A stretch of 50,587 nt of DNA from Stenoxybacter acetivorans DSM 19021 (lineage in GTDB: Bacteria; Pseudomonadota; Gammaproteobacteria; Burkholderiales; Neisseriaceae): positions 1-50,587 of the forward strand of contig NZ_JQKE01000015.1 of NCBI RefSeq assembly GCF_000745895.1, in the 5' to 3' direction. Numbering within the stretch: the stretch's first letter is position 1; every line of letters begins with the position of its first letter. Made by a program: the position numbers and the translations under genes. Shown here piece by piece: positions 9,119 through 20,111 of the stretch. The notes beneath the pieces were generated by a model, which saw only the letters and a list, made by a program, of their open reading frames with translations, was not told the DNA's origin and did no database searches.

Positions 9119-10513
9119 TTACTCGCGGATTCGCCGCAATACTTCTTCACGCCCAATCAGAGCCAAAACGGCGTCAATTGACGGAGTTTTGCTCGTTCCG
9201 CATACGGCCAAACGAAGAGGCATGCCAAGTTTGCCCATTTTAATGCCTTCATCATCACAAAATGGTTTAAATAAAGCATGAATGTCTTCTGCTGTCCAGT
9301 TGTTCAGGGCTTCCAAGCGTTCGGCAAAACGCAGCATACGCGGCGGTGCGTCATTGTCCCAATGTTTGGCGGTTTCTTCTGCCGTTGGTGTGGCTTTGGC
9401 ATAGAAATAGGCGCATTCATCGGCAAGTTGGTTTAAATCTTGCACCCGTTCTTTCACCAGCTTGATGATGTTTGCCAAAGCGGGTTGTTCCTGTTCTTCG
9501 ATGCCGCGCACGTGTAAACGCGGGCGCACCATTACTGAGAGCACGTCATCAGCGGTGTTTTTGATGTGCTGTGCGTTGAGCCACAGCAGTTTTTCATGAT
9601 TAAAACGGCTGGCAGACGGGCTGACATCTGCCAAATCAAACCAATCAATAAATTGTGCCATGCTGAAAAATTCATCGTCGCCGTGTCCCCAGCCCAAGCG
9701 TGCCAAGTAATTGAGCAAGGCTTCGGGCAAAATGCCTTGGCGATCATAATCCACTACGCTGACGGCATCGCGCCGTTTACTCATTTTTGCACCGCTTTCA
9801 TTCAAAATCATCGGCAGATGCGCGTATTGAGGTAAAGCGGCTTTCATGGCTTTTAAGATATTGATTTGCTTTGGTGTGTTATTGACGTGATCATCGCCGC
9901 GAATCACGTGGGTGATGTTCATGTCAAAATCATCGACCACAACGCAGAAATTATAAGTGGGGCTGCCGTCGGCGCGGGCGATGATTAAATCGTCTAATTC
10001 ATGGTTGCTGATTTCAATATGCCCTTTAACCAAGTCGTCCCATGCAGTGATGCCGTCTAAAGGCATTTTAAAGCGCACCACAGGCGGAATGCCTTCGGGA
10101 ATGCAGGGCAGGGTTTTGCCGGCTTCGGGACGCCAGCGGCGGTCATACCAAAAATGCTCGCCTTTTGCCTCTGCTTGGGCGCGCATGGCTTCCAATTCTT
10201 CTTTGGTGGTGTAATCGTAATAAGCGTGTCCTGCTACCAATAATTCTTGGATCATGGCTGCGTAGCGGTCGAATCGTTGAGTTTGGTAAAAAGGGCCTTC
10301 ATCGTAGTCTAAACCCACCCAGTGCATACCGTCCAAAATTGCCTGTACCGATTCGGGCGTGGAACGATCCAAATCGGTGTCTTCAATTCGCAAAATAAAT
10401 TTGCCTTGATTTTTTTTGGAAAATGCCCATGAAAACAAAGCAGTGCGCACGCCGCCAATGTGCAGATAACCGGTGGGACTGGGTGCGAAACGGGTGCGTA
10501 TATTGCGGCTCAT
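9119..10513 (-). CDS. gltX: Glutamyl-tRNA synthetase
   Basis: This class I aminoacyl-tRNA synthetase charges tRNA-Glu, and may also misacylate tRNA-Gln where GatCAB is used. The 464-residue product has the HIGH-type motif APSPTGYLHIGGVRTALF (residues 10-27), RIEDTDLDRS, the tRNA/ATP-pocket segment VIRGDDHVNNTPKQI and the KMSKS-type motif GAKMSKRRDAVSV near residue 239-251. The C-terminal anticodon-binding domain is normal in length. The gene is divergent from the DUF945 gene, with 141 bp between the starts, which should contain both promoters. Confidence 0.97.
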   Translation of the reverse strand: MSRNIRTRFAPSPTGYLHIGGVRTALFSWAFSKKNQGKFILRIEDTDLDRSTPESVQAILDGMHWVGLDYDEGPFYQTQRFDRYAAMIQELLVAGHAYYDYTTKEELEAMRAQAEAKGEHFWYDRRWRPEAGKTLPCIPEGIPPVVRFKMPLDGITAWDDLVKGHIEISNHELDDLIIARADGSPTYNFCVVVDDFDMNITHVIRGDDHVNNTPKQINILKAMKAALPQYAHLPMILNESGAKMSKRRDAVSVVDYDRQGILPEALLNYLARLGWGHGDDEFFSMAQFIDWFDLADVSPSASRFNHEKLLWLNAQHIKNTADDVLSVMVRPRLHVRGIEEQEQPALANIIKLVKERVQDLNQLADECAYFYAKATPTAEETAKHWDNDAPPRMLRFAERLEALNNWTAEDIHALFKPFCDDEGIKMGKLGMPLRLAVCGTSKTPSIDAVLALIGREEVLRRIRE

Positions 10514-10654
10514 AACAAATAATCCGTTAAAAATTTATAAGCATATTATTGTACGCGTAAGAACACAATTAAAAAACTGCTTTGTTGCAGCGCGTAAATG
10601 GGTGTTTGGTGTTATCCTTAGAGCTATTTTGAAACGCGATTATTTGCACGAGTT

Positions 10655-12268
10655 ATGAACAAGAAAACTTTAATCAAATGGGGAATCGGCGGTGCGGCAG
10701 CGGTATTGGTGCTGATGATTGCCTTGGTTATTCCTTATTATTTGGGCATTAAAGCCGAACAAAGCCTGAAACAGCAATATGAATTGCTGGCAAATACTTC
10801 TTTTTTGAGTGTGGAAAAACACGAATACCGGCGCGGTTGGTTCTCGTCTTCCGAAACCACGGTACTGCGTTTTAAATCCACGTTTTTGGCAACCGTTCAG
10901 CAGCGTTTGCCCGAAAATGTGCGAAAAATTTTGCAAGAACCGATTACTTTACAAGGAAATGTGCGCCACGGATTGTTTGCAGGCAGCCTGAAACCGGTGC
11001 GTGCGCGCATTGATACCGACGTTCAGTTTACGCCCGAAGTAAAACGCACGCTCACGCGTTTTTTTGAGCAGCAAACTCCGATACAGCTGCGCAATACACT
11101 GTCGCTCACAGGCGGCGGTCAATGGGAAATTAATATGCCGGCTTTTGACTATGAGGAATTGTCCGGTATCAAACTGGTGTGGCAGGGTTTACAAAGTAAA
11201 GCAAATTATGATGCTGATTTTCAAAGTTATGATATTCACACGCAATCACCGGGCTTGAAATTAACACTTGCTGATTTCGGTGAAATGTCTTATCAGGGTT
11301 TAGACATCAATACCCATACCGAACATGGGCAAAATGGCTTGGCTTTGGGCAATAGCCGCGTATCCTTAAAGCAATTAGATGCACAATGGGGCGATGGTGT
11401 GAACTACGATATTCGTCTGAATGAATTGATAAATATGGTCAGCGAATTACAAATCGGTGCGTTCATCAATCCTGTTGGCAGTGTACCGCCCGGGAAAATT
11501 GTTGTTGAAGATTTGTCATTTGCAACGCACATGCAAGAGAGCGGTGAATGGATTAACAGCAACGGCAGTTTTGAATTTGGTAAATTGCGCTATGGCAGCG
11601 ATGAATACGGTCCGCTCGTTATTGATGCTGCTGCTGAACATTTACAAGCCAAAAGTTTGCTGGCATTGAAAAACAAATTGCTTGAATTGTCTGCCCAAAA
11701 AATGCCTGAAGAAAAAATGCGAGTTGCTCTGATTCAGGCAGCACGTGAACAGGGTTTGGGTTTATTTACCCACAACCCTGTGTTCAAACTCAATCAGTTT
11801 CATCTGCAAATGCCGCAAGGCGTGGTGGCTGCGCATGGCTCGCTTGCGTTGACAGGTCTGGAAGCAGCGGATTTACACGATGCCCGCAGTATCGTGCGCA
11901 AAACCGATGCCGTTTTTGACTTGCAAATTCCCGATAAACTCTTGGAAACAATGGCAATCGGGCAAATGCGTAACCTCATCAGCATTGCACCCGGCGAAGA
12001 CAGTGATGCCATTCAGGCTGATTTAGATGAAACCATACGTTTAATGGTGAGCAGTACCATTCGTGTTTTGGTTCAAGACGGCTATATCACCTCCGATAAA
12101 AATCTCATCAAAACCACCATTCAAGTTAAAGACAACCGCTTATTGCTTAACGGTAAACCTTTTGAGCGTGAAGCGGAAACCAATGCGTGGGAGAACGAAA
12201 GCGATACCGCATCTATGCCGAAAACACAGAGTAATGCTGCTTCGGCAGTATCCGCCGGCGATAAATAA
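10655..12268 (+). CDS. YdgA-family (DUF945) inner-membrane/periplasmic protein
   Basis: The 537-residue protein has an N-terminal hydrophobic helix (about residues 9-29, GIGGAAAVLVLMIALVIPYYLG) that should act as a signal anchor, leaving the bulk in the periplasm. The following segment (KAEQSLKQQYELLA, then HEYRRGWFSSSETT) is the family start of DUF945/YdgA proteins, and the remainder is beta-rich with a C-terminal ITSDKNLIKTTIQVKDNRLLLNGKPF, also typical. Function is not established; relatives resemble AsmA-like envelope proteins in composition. An internal AGGCAGCCTGAA near 10981 encodes Gly-Ser-Leu. It is divergent from gltX and convergent with the next gene, so it is likely monocistronic. 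Multiple Neisseriaceae carry such a gene. Confidence 0.82.
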   Translation: MNKKTLIKWGIGGAAAVLVLMIALVIPYYLGIKAEQSLKQQYELLANTSFLSVEKHEYRRGWFSSSETTVLRFKSTFLATVQQRLPENVRKILQEPITLQGNVRHGLFAGSLKPVRARIDTDVQFTPEVKRTLTRFFEQQTPIQLRNTLSLTGGGQWEINMPAFDYEELSGIKLVWQGLQSKANYDADFQSYDIHTQSPGLKLTLADFGEMSYQGLDINTHTEHGQNGLALGNSRVSLKQLDAQWGDGVNYDIRLNELINMVSELQIGAFINPVGSVPPGKIVVEDLSFATHMQESGEWINSNGSFEFGKLRYGSDEYGPLVIDAAAEHLQAKSLLALKNKLLELSAQKMPEEKMRVALIQAAREQGLGLFTHNPVFKLNQFHLQMPQGVVAAHGSLALTGLEAADLHDARSIVRKTDAVFDLQIPDKLLETMAIGQMRNLISIAPGEDSDAIQADLDETIRLMVSSTIRVLVQDGYITSDKNLIKTTIQVKDNRLLLNGKPFEREAETNAWENESDTASMPKTQSNAASAVSAGDK

Positions 12269-12353
12269 ACTTGCTTGACTTGTGGGTTTATACCCGTGGA
12301 ATAAACAAAATGAAACCCGCGCACGTGCGTATTAGGCTGCCTGAAACACATTG

Positions 12354-13766
12354 TTATACATCTGTTTCAGACGGTAATAATTTACCTGGGTTCATTATGT
12401 TGTTGGGGTCGAAAAAGTGTTTCTGTGATCGCATCCACGCGATCTCTTCAGCCGTGCGCACACGCGGCAGCCAATGGTTTTTGATTTGCCCGATACCGTG
12501 TTCAGCGGCGATACTGCCGCTGTGTTTTAATACACACTCATAAACCAAAATATTAATGTGTTCCTCAAAACGATAAACATCATTGCCTAATACTTCGGGC
12601 AGAAACACGTTGTAGTGCAGGCTGCCGTCGCCCAGATGACCGAATACCACGATATTGGCATGCGGATAAGCCTGCTGAATAATCGGTTGGCATTCGGCAA
12701 TAAAGTCAGCAACAGCGGCAATTGGCAAAGATATATCGTGCTTGATACTGGCACCCAAATTGCGCTGGGCAGCAGAGATATTTTCTCGCAATTTCCATAA
12801 ATTTTGCCGTTCTTGTTCCGATTGGGCGATTACTGCATTGAAACAATCAGCATCAGATAAGACTTCAAACAATTGTTCTTGATGATTGGATACACAGGGC
12901 AAGCTATCGCTGATTTCCATTAACACATGCCAAACAGCTGAAACCGGCGGATTTAAACGGCTGTAACCAGCAGACAATTGCAAAGCATCATTGCTGATGA
13001 TTTCAAAACTGCTTAACCGCTCGGCAAAATAATTTTTAACAGCAGCAAGCAAAGACAAGGCTGCCTGAATATTGTCAATGCCTGCCCACGCGGTTAATAC
13101 ACTGCGCGGCGGTGCAAATAGCTTGAGCGTAGCGGCGGTGATGATGCCGAGCGTGCCTTCCGAGCCGGTGATTTGCTGTTGCCAAGCGTAGCCTGTGGTG
13201 TTTTTGTGCAAAGGCTGTAAATGGCTGACCAATTCACCGCTGGGCAATACGGTTTCCAAACCCAGCACCAAATCGCGCATCGTGCCGTAGCGCACAACAT
13301 TCAGTCCGCCCGCATTGCAGGCAATATTGCCGCCGATTTGGCACGATCCCTCACTGGCAAGGCTTAAAGGGAAAAAACGTTCTGCTTTTTGAGCAATGGC
13401 TTGTACTTGTGCCAACACCATGCCGGCTTCAACCGTTATGGCATTGTCTGCCAAATTCAGTTCACGCAAAGCATTCAGCCGACTGAGCGACACAATAAAC
13501 CCTTTGCCGCCTAAGCGTGCATGAGGTGTCGCACCGCCACACAATCCGGTATTGCCGCCTTGCGGGGTAACGGGAATATTCTCATGAAAACAATAACGCA
13601 TGAGGGCTTGAACATCAGACACGGTTGACGGTTGCAGCACTGCCCACGCATCAGCTTGAAAGCGGGCGCGCTGGTCAATACAAAATACCGCCATATCGGA
13701 CTTATCGGTAATAAAACGGGTATTCGGTAAAATTAGGGATAGAGCGTTCAGGTGTTGTGCGGGCAT
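12354..13766 (-). CDS. FAD-binding oxidoreductase, D-2-hydroxyacid dehydrogenase type (GlcD/D2HGDH-like)
   Basis: This flavoprotein of the VAO/PCMH family probably oxidises a D-2-hydroxyacid such as D-2-hydroxyglutarate or D-lactate. The N-terminal FAD_binding_4 part shows VTPQGGNTGLCGGA (near residue 66-79), then FPLSLASEGSCQIGGNIACN, YGTMRDLVLGLE and GSEGTLGIITAATL. The C-terminal FAD-oxidase part shows VFGHLGDGSLHYNVF with likely metal/substrate histidines, GSIAAEHGIGQIKN, and FDPNNIMNPGKLLP, the usual ending. ATG 13766 is chosen; a TTG at 13772 adds two residues. It lacks iron-sulfur motifs, so it is not the fused D-lactate dehydrogenase. Which hydroxyacid it uses cannot be decided from sequence alone; the serine-rich pocket motif resembles D2HGDH more than GlcD. 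It runs downstream of rnhB with an 18-bp gap, so it may be the last gene of that operon. Confidence 0.85.
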   Translation of the reverse strand: MPAQHLNALSLILPNTRFITDKSDMAVFCIDQRARFQADAWAVLQPSTVSDVQALMRYCFHENIPVTPQGGNTGLCGGATPHARLGGKGFIVSLSRLNALRELNLADNAITVEAGMVLAQVQAIAQKAERFFPLSLASEGSCQIGGNIACNAGGLNVVRYGTMRDLVLGLETVLPSGELVSHLQPLHKNTTGYAWQQQITGSEGTLGIITAATLKLFAPPRSVLTAWAGIDNIQAALSLLAAVKNYFAERLSSFEIISNDALQLSAGYSRLNPPVSAVWHVLMEISDSLPCVSNHQEQLFEVLSDADCFNAVIAQSEQERQNLWKLRENISAAQRNLGASIKHDISLPIAAVADFIAECQPIIQQAYPHANIVVFGHLGDGSLHYNVFLPEVLGNDVYRFEEHINILVYECVLKHSGSIAAEHGIGQIKNHWLPRVRTAEEIAWMRSQKHFFDPNNIMNPGKLLPSETDV

Positions 13767-13784
13767 ATTCAATCGAATTTCAAT

Positions 13785-14405
13785 TTATTCAAACAATCGT
13801 CCTTGCGCAATCAAGGCTCTGACAGGAGCGAAATCTTGGCGGTGTTGGGGCAGTACACCATAACGCTGCAAAGCCGCCAGATGTTGTGCCGTGCCGTAGC
13901 CCTTGTGCCGATCAAACCCATATTGCGGATAACGTTGTGCCAAATCATACATTTCGGCGTCGCGCGCGGTCTTTGCCAAAACAGAAGCAGCAGAAACAGC
14001 AGCAATTTTGCTGTCGCCTTTAACCACTGCTTCAGCCGGCACAGATAAATCGGGCGGTATGCGGTTACCGTCTATCCACACTTTTTCAAGGCGCAACGGC
14101 AAGGCGTTTACAGCGCGTTTCATCGCCAGTAAAGCGGCATGCAAAATATTGTATTGATGAATCTCCGCAACATCAGCATAAGCCACAGCATAAGCGGTGG
14201 CTTGTTGTTTGATTAACACCGTTAAATCATCGCGTTTTTTTTCAGACAGCTTTTTGGAATCAGTCAACCCCGGTAAATCAAAGTGAAGTGGCAGTATGAC
14301 AGCGGCGGCAAACACACTGCCAACCAAAGCACCGCGCCCGGCTTCATCGACACCGGCGTGCTGCGGCGAAACAGCATAAACTGAAACCGATGGTATCGAA
14401 CTCAT
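13785..14405 (-). CDS. rnhB: Ribonuclease HII
   Basis: RNase HII cleaves the RNA strand of RNA-DNA hybrids and starts removal of single ribonucleotides from DNA. The 206-residue product has AGVDEAGRGALVGSV (Asp20, Glu21), VWIDGNRIP (third acidic residue) and KGDSKIAAVSAASVLAKTARD, followed by RYPQYGFDRHKGYGTAQH, all diagnostic. The start overlaps the lpxB stop by 4 bases (ATGA), and lpxB in turn overlaps pyrD in the same way, giving a tight pyrD-lpxB-rnhB unit. The lpxB-rnhB order is common in proteobacteria. Confidence 0.96.
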   Translation of the reverse strand: MSSIPSVSVYAVSPQHAGVDEAGRGALVGSVFAAAVILPLHFDLPGLTDSKKLSEKKRDDLTVLIKQQATAYAVAYADVAEIHQYNILHAALLAMKRAVNALPLRLEKVWIDGNRIPPDLSVPAEAVVKGDSKIAAVSAASVLAKTARDAEMYDLAQRYPQYGFDRHKGYGTAQHLAALQRYGVLPQHRQDFAPVRALIAQGRLFE

Positions 14406-15574
14406 AACCGCGCCTTTGTGTGTGCCAATACCGCTTCGGCAGCCAGCGCGGCAGTGTCTTTGCGTAAAGACTCATGCAGTTTTAAAAAATCGTTTTGTAA
14501 AGCAGAAACTTCTTGTGGTGATTGATACCAATGGCACACGGCATCAGCGAGTTTTTGCGGCGTGGCATCATTTTGCAGCAATTCCGGTGCGACTGCTTTA
14601 TTCAGCAAAATATTGGGCAAGCCCACATACGGCACTTTAATTAAACGCTTAACCCACATATAGGTAAGCGGTGAAATACGGTAGCTGATAACCATTGGGC
14701 ATTTGCACAATGCCACTTCCAACGTAGCGGTGCCGCTGGCGACCAATACCGCATCGGCGGCAGTAGATGCCATATCGGCATGTGCGCGAATGGGTTGAAC
14801 GGGCAAATCATAAAATTCATTTTGCTGAAGTATGATTTGTGCCAATTGCCAAGTGGCGCGGGTTGCCAGCGGCAATAGAAACCGAGCATTTTCGTGCTGC
14901 TGCCAAATTAAGCGGGCGGCATGAAGGAATAGGGGCAGCATGTATTCAATTTCGCTGACGCGGCTGCCCGGCATCAAAACAAATACGGGTATATTTTGAT
15001 TGATACGCAGCTGCTCACGCGCACGGGCTTTATCGGCGTGTAACGGCAGTGTTTGTGCCAAAGGGTGTCCGACAAACTGCGCTTGCCCGCCTGCTTGGCG
15101 GTATAAGTCCGGCTCCATGGGAAACAGGCACAAAACTTCATCTGTTTGGCGAACTATTTTTTTTACACGCCCGCGCCGCCAAGCCCAGACCGATGGGCTG
15201 ACATAATGTACCGTCGGTATTCCCGCTGCTTTCAGTTTTTCCGCCACACCGAGATTAAAGTCGGGCGCATCAATGCCCACAAAAACATCGGGGTGTATAT
15301 TGGTTAAACGGTGAATCAAGCCGCGGCGAATGCGCATAATTTCAGGCAGCCGCTTGAAAACTTCGGTTAAACCGCGCACTGCCAGCCGTTCTTGATCATA
15401 GAAGCTGTCCATGCCTTCGGCTTTCATGCGCGGACCGCCGATGCCGACAAACTGTGCATCGGGGCGGTGTGCTTTAATGGCGGCAATTAGATGCGCACCC
15501 AATGCGTCGCCCGAGGCTTCACCTGCACACAGGGCAATGGTCAGCGGGCGGTTTGAAGTGTCAGCCAAATTCAT
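14402..15574 (-). CDS. lpxB: Lipid-A-disaccharide synthase
   Basis: LpxB (family GT19) condenses UDP-2,3-diacylglucosamine with lipid X to give the lipid A disaccharide at the inner membrane. The 390-residue product shows the N-terminal LCAGEASGDALGAHLI (residues 15-30), FVGIGGPRMKAEGM, VFVGIDAPDFNLGVAEKLK, YVSPSVWAWRRGRVKKI, FVGHPLAQTLP and the acceptor region LVASGTATLEVALCKCPMVISYRIS. Length is normal. It sits between pyrD and rnhB with 4-base overlaps on both sides, so translation of the three is probably coupled. The rest of the lpx cluster is elsewhere. Confidence 0.96.
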   Translation of the reverse strand: MNLADTSNRPLTIALCAGEASGDALGAHLIAAIKAHRPDAQFVGIGGPRMKAEGMDSFYDQERLAVRGLTEVFKRLPEIMRIRRGLIHRLTNIHPDVFVGIDAPDFNLGVAEKLKAAGIPTVHYVSPSVWAWRRGRVKKIVRQTDEVLCLFPMEPDLYRQAGGQAQFVGHPLAQTLPLHADKARAREQLRINQNIPVFVLMPGSRVSEIEYMLPLFLHAARLIWQQHENARFLLPLATRATWQLAQIILQQNEFYDLPVQPIRAHADMASTAADAVLVASGTATLEVALCKCPMVISYRISPLTYMWVKRLIKVPYVGLPNILLNKAVAPELLQNDATPQKLADAVCHWYQSPQEVSALQNDFLKLHESLRKDTAALAAEAVLAHTKARL

Positions 15575-16620
15575 GATGTATGTACCGAAGATGAGTCTGA
15601 AGCCACGGCGGCACAGGCACGGATACAGTCATGAACCAATGCGGGTCCTTGAAACACCAGCCCGCTGTAAACCTGCACCGCAGACGCACCCAAAGCCAAT
15701 TTGTTTGCCGCATCAGCAGCAGAGACAATACCACCCACACCGATTAAAGGAATTTTGCCGTTTAAATGCTGCGCCAGTTCGCGTAAAACGCGGTTGCTCT
15801 TTTCGCGTACAGGTAAACCCGATAAACCGCCGTTTTCTTGCGCTAAAGAATGCGGGCTTAATGCGGATTTATCAATGGTGGTGTTGGTGGCAATGATGCC
15901 GTCGATTTCGGTTTGTACGGCAACTTCGGCGATGGCGGCAATTTGGGCTTCGTCTAAATCCGGTGCAATTTTAACCGCCAGCGGCACATAACGTCCGTGT
16001 TGGCTTGCCAGCTGTGTTTGGCGGTTTTTCAGGCAGCCTAAAAGTGTTTGTAATTCGTCTTCACTTTGTAAACTGCGCAGATTTTGGGTGTTGGGTGAGG
16101 AAATATTCACGGCGATGTAGCTTGCATGCGGATAGGCTTTTTCCAAACAAATCAAATAATCGGCAGCAGCATTTTCGATTGGTGTGGCGGCATTTTTACC
16201 GATGTTGATGCCCAATACGCCGCGAAAGCGGCTGGTTTGAATATTGCGGATTAAGGCATCAATACCGTGGTTATTAAAACCCATACGATTGATAATGGCT
16301 TGTTTTTCAGGCAGCCTGAATAAACGCGGCTTGGGATTACCCGCCTGCGCTTTGGGTGTAACCGTGCCCACTTCCAGAAAACTGAAGCCAAGTGCTGCCA
16401 GTGCATCAATACATTCGCCGTTTTTGTCTAAACCCGCCGCCAAGCCAACCGCATTGGGCAAATCCAGACCCATGAGTTTAATCGGTTTGCCTTGCGGTGT
16501 TTTGGGTATGCTGAAGCACAATAAACCCATTTTTTCAGCACGTTTTAAGGCGGCAAGTGTGAGGTGATGCGCTCTTTCGGCATCTAAGGAGAAGAGCAGG
16601 GATTGGAATAAAGTGTACAT
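15571..16620 (-). CDS. pyrD: Dihydroorotate dehydrogenase (quinone), class 2
   Basis: PyrD oxidises dihydroorotate to orotate in pyrimidine synthesis and passes electrons to the quinone pool; class 2 enzymes are peripheral membrane proteins. The N-terminal MYTLFQSLLFSLDAERAHHL is the usual membrane-associating helix of class 2, followed by GLAAGLDKNGECIDALAALGF, EVGTVTPKAQAGNPKPRLFR, NRMGFNNHGID, the catalytic-serine segment YIAVNISSPNTQNLRSLQ, IIATNTTID and GVGGIVSAADA. I start at ATG 16620; a TTG at 16644 is a poorer candidate. The gene leads the pyrD-lpxB-rnhB unit. A pair of internal DUS-type sequences occurs near 16030 and 16311. Confidence 0.95.
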   Translation of the reverse strand: MYTLFQSLLFSLDAERAHHLTLAALKRAEKMGLLCFSIPKTPQGKPIKLMGLDLPNAVGLAAGLDKNGECIDALAALGFSFLEVGTVTPKAQAGNPKPRLFRLPEKQAIINRMGFNNHGIDALIRNIQTSRFRGVLGINIGKNAATPIENAAADYLICLEKAYPHASYIAVNISSPNTQNLRSLQSEDELQTLLGCLKNRQTQLASQHGRYVPLAVKIAPDLDEAQIAAIAEVAVQTEIDGIIATNTTIDKSALSPHSLAQENGGLSGLPVREKSNRVLRELAQHLNGKIPLIGVGGIVSAADAANKLALGASAVQVYSGLVFQGPALVHDCIRACAAVASDSSSVHTS

Positions 16621-16769
16621 GGCGGGTGCGGTGAAAGTAATCAAGAGGGCAGTGTGAACGAAACGGCAATCACGATGAGGTAAACAAATTACCCAATATC
16701 ATACAGGGAATTCGTTGAAAGCCGTCGCAATAAGTTACTCATCAATGTATTTAATTGTGAATAATGGTT

Positions 16770-17051
16770 TTACGCGATGTGCTTAGACAACAATATCAAT
16801 GGTAATAAGATTGCCCACATCATCAGAATTACACATTGAATAACAAGAGTATTGTCTTGTTTTTTAATGCCAAGCATTACACCGGTAATGGCAATAAATG
16901 CTGAAATAAATAAAATCAATACACCGACAAAAGCCACCGGATTTTGTGCTTGCCAATTGAGTGTAAATAACAGGCTGCCCACTAAATTTACGTAAAACGC
17001 GGCTTGGCGGTAGGTGCGCGGATTCACCCAAAAGTCGGTTTGGAATTTCAT
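16770..17051 (-). CDS. Small integral membrane protein of unknown function
   Basis: I do not recognise a family. The 93-residue product begins MKFQTDFWVNPRTYRQAAFY and has three hydrophobic segments (about residues 20-35, 40-62 and 68-88), ending LILLSKHIA. There is no signal peptide or cysteine motif. I chose ATG 17051 because an AAAGAAAA stretch precedes it and because the longer frame to 17117 would run into lgt. It begins 10 bp after the lgt stop codon, so it is probably cotranscribed with lgt; about 150 bp separate its end from pyrD. Confidence 0.65.
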   Translation of the reverse strand: MKFQTDFWVNPRTYRQAAFYVNLVGSLLFTLNWQAQNPVAFVGVLILFISAFIAITGVMLGIKKQDNTLVIQCVILMMWAILLPLILLSKHIA

Positions 17052-17061
17052 GCTGTTTTCT

Positions 17062-17928
17062 TTATTGAGTTTTGGAATTTGTTTTGTGTTTTCCAAAATA
17101 CACAAACAATACTGCACCCAAAATCATCATGGGTAAGCTGAGCCATTGTCCCATGGATAAATTAAAACGCAGCAATCCCAAGAAGTTATCCGGTTCGCGG
17201 GCGAATTCGGCAATAAAGCGGAAAAAACCGTAGCCGAGTAGAAACAGTGCAGCAACTTGCCCTGCGGGGCGTAGTTTTTTGGAAAACAGCCACAGCAATA
17301 CAAATAAGGCAATGCCTTCTAAGGCAAATTGATACAGCTGCGACGGGTGGCGCGGCAGCAAGTGAAATTGTTCCCAAACAGAAGCCCATTGCTGCGGGTT
17401 TCGCACCACCGCAGCGGCATCTTCCGCTTGTGCATGCGGAAATCCCATTGCCCAAAAAGCATTGGGGCTGGTAAGCCGCCCCCATAATTCACCGTTGATA
17501 AAATTACCGATGCGGCCGCTTGCCAAGCCCAGCGGCACGAGCGGTGCAATAAAATCAGCCACTTGAAGAACAGGAAGATGATGTTTTCGGGCAAATAACC
17601 ACATGGCACACAACACGCCGAGGAAACCGCCGTGAAACGACATGCCGCCTTCCCATACTTTCAAAATAGAAAGCGGGTTTGATAAATAAAAATCAGGCTG
17701 GTAAAACAGCACATAGCCCAAACGTCCGCCGAGGATAACGCCCAAAATGCCCCATGTTAAAAAATCATCAAGCATATCGTTGGTAAAAACGGTATTGCCT
17801 GTGCGTATGCGCCGACGTCCAAGCCAAATGAACAGAACAAAACCCACGATGTAGCTGAGGGCATACCAGCGAATGGCTAAAGGACCCAGTTGCAGCAGCA
17901 CCGGATCAAAATTGGGGTGAATCAACAT
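17062..17928 (-). CDS. lgt: Prolipoprotein diacylglyceryl transferase
   Basis: Lgt transfers diacylglycerol from phosphatidylglycerol to the lipobox cysteine of prolipoproteins in the inner membrane. The 288-residue polytopic protein starts [21 protein letters not shown] as usual, and shows [23 protein letters not shown] with the catalytic His, the signature [16 protein letters not shown], and [13 protein letters not shown]. Several substrates lie in this window: the amino-acid-binding lipoprotein at 23689 and the polyamine-binding lipoprotein at 40369. A DUS lies upstream near 17951-17962, just before the promoter region. Confidence 0.96.
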   Translation of the reverse strand: MLIHPNFDPVLLQLGPLAIRWYALSYIVGFVLFIWLGRRRIRTGNTVFTNDMLDDFLTWGILGVILGGRLGYVLFYQPDFYLSNPLSILKVWEGGMSFHGGFLGVLCAMWLFARKHHLPVLQVADFIAPLVPLGLASGRIGNFINGELWGRLTSPNAFWAMGFPHAQAEDAAAVVRNPQQWASVWEQFHLLPRHPSQLYQFALEGIALFVLLWLFSKKLRPAGQVAALFLLGYGFFRFIAEFAREPDNFLGLLRFNLSMGQWLSLPMMILGAVLFVYFGKHKTNSKTQ

Positions 17929-18037
17929 GCTGTAGTGGCTTTCGGAATGTTTCAGGCTGCCTGAAAATCAATTAGGGAATATTGCGGCGCGATGATTGAG
18001 TATCACGCGCCGAAAAGCCATGAGGTACTTTGTGAAC

Positions 18038-19390
<1,353 letters not shown>

Positions 19391-19497
19391 TTAATCAAAC
19401 AAAATAAATTGTTTACTGTTTGTGTGATGTGCTTATGGGTACGTTTTCAGGCAGCCTGAATGATTGATTTTTAACGACAATAAAAACAGAGATTGGT

Positions 19498-19800
19498 TTA
19501 AATTTCTGCATTCAGCCAATACATGGCGGCTTTTACTTCTTTGATGTAGTCGGGCTGTTCGGCAGGTTTGTTTTGGTGTGCGGCGAGGTGTTCCGGGCTT
19601 TTTTTCCATGCCTTATAGGCTTCTCGGCTTTGCCAGAAAAATACTGCTTTTACCGTAATGTATTCCTGCTTGCTGTCTTGCTGCCAAATTTGCTTTTTTA
19701 ATAAACCATCAGGGCAAAAATCAGTGCGGTTAAAGCGTTCGCTGATTTTATCGGCATAAGCTGATACAACCAAAAATGATTTTTCTTCGATGAATACCAT
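19498..19800 (-). CDS. ABM-domain (antibiotic biosynthesis monooxygenase-like) protein
   Basis: A 100-residue protein with the shape of a dimeric alpha+beta barrel monooxygenase of the ABM superfamily: an N-terminal strand SFLVVSAYADKI, a central EYITVKAVFFWQSREAYKAWKKSPEHLAAH segment (the helix after Trp is characteristic), and a short C-terminal strand region. Homologues include heme-degrading HmoA/IsdG-like proteins and quinol monooxygenases, but I cannot see a residue set that fixes a substrate. It ends 119 bp before argG, pointing the same way, with a DUS between them. A functional link with arginine synthesis is not implied. Confidence 0.6.
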   Translation of the reverse strand: MVFIEEKSFLVVSAYADKISERFNRTDFCPDGLLKKQIWQQDSKQEYITVKAVFFWQSREAYKAWKKSPEHLAAHQNKPAEQPDYIKEVKAAMYWLNAEI

Positions 19801-20111
19801 AACGGCGATTCCTTTTTTTTACTTAAGTAGGCAATGTATTTTTCAGGCAGCCTGTTTCGGCGGCATTGATAATTTGTGCGTTTTCGGCGGGTTTGTGGTG
19901 TGTTGCGTGGATGATAAATAACATCAGCATGGTCTGATGTAATCTGCTGAATATGAAAAAACCATAAGGCGGAAAATTAAGTAAATGTGTTTATTCCAAT
20001 AAATCGTCAAATTTTATCATAAAAAATCGCAGCGCATACTATATTGATACATGAAGAACCGTATCGTGGGCAGACAAGTTTTTCAAAGTGACTAAGGCCG
20101 ACGTCTTAGGA
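19801..20111. other. Intergenic region between the ABM gene and the DUF6161-like gene
   Basis: No gene is seen. Contents: a DUS (TTCAGGCAGCC) near 19843, a short hairpin ACATCAG-6-CTGATGT around 19921-19940, and AT-rich sequence at 19980-20050. The last DUS before the orphan gene is the one at 19843; none follows until well beyond it, consistent with the segment from about 20050 having a different history. Confidence 0.5.
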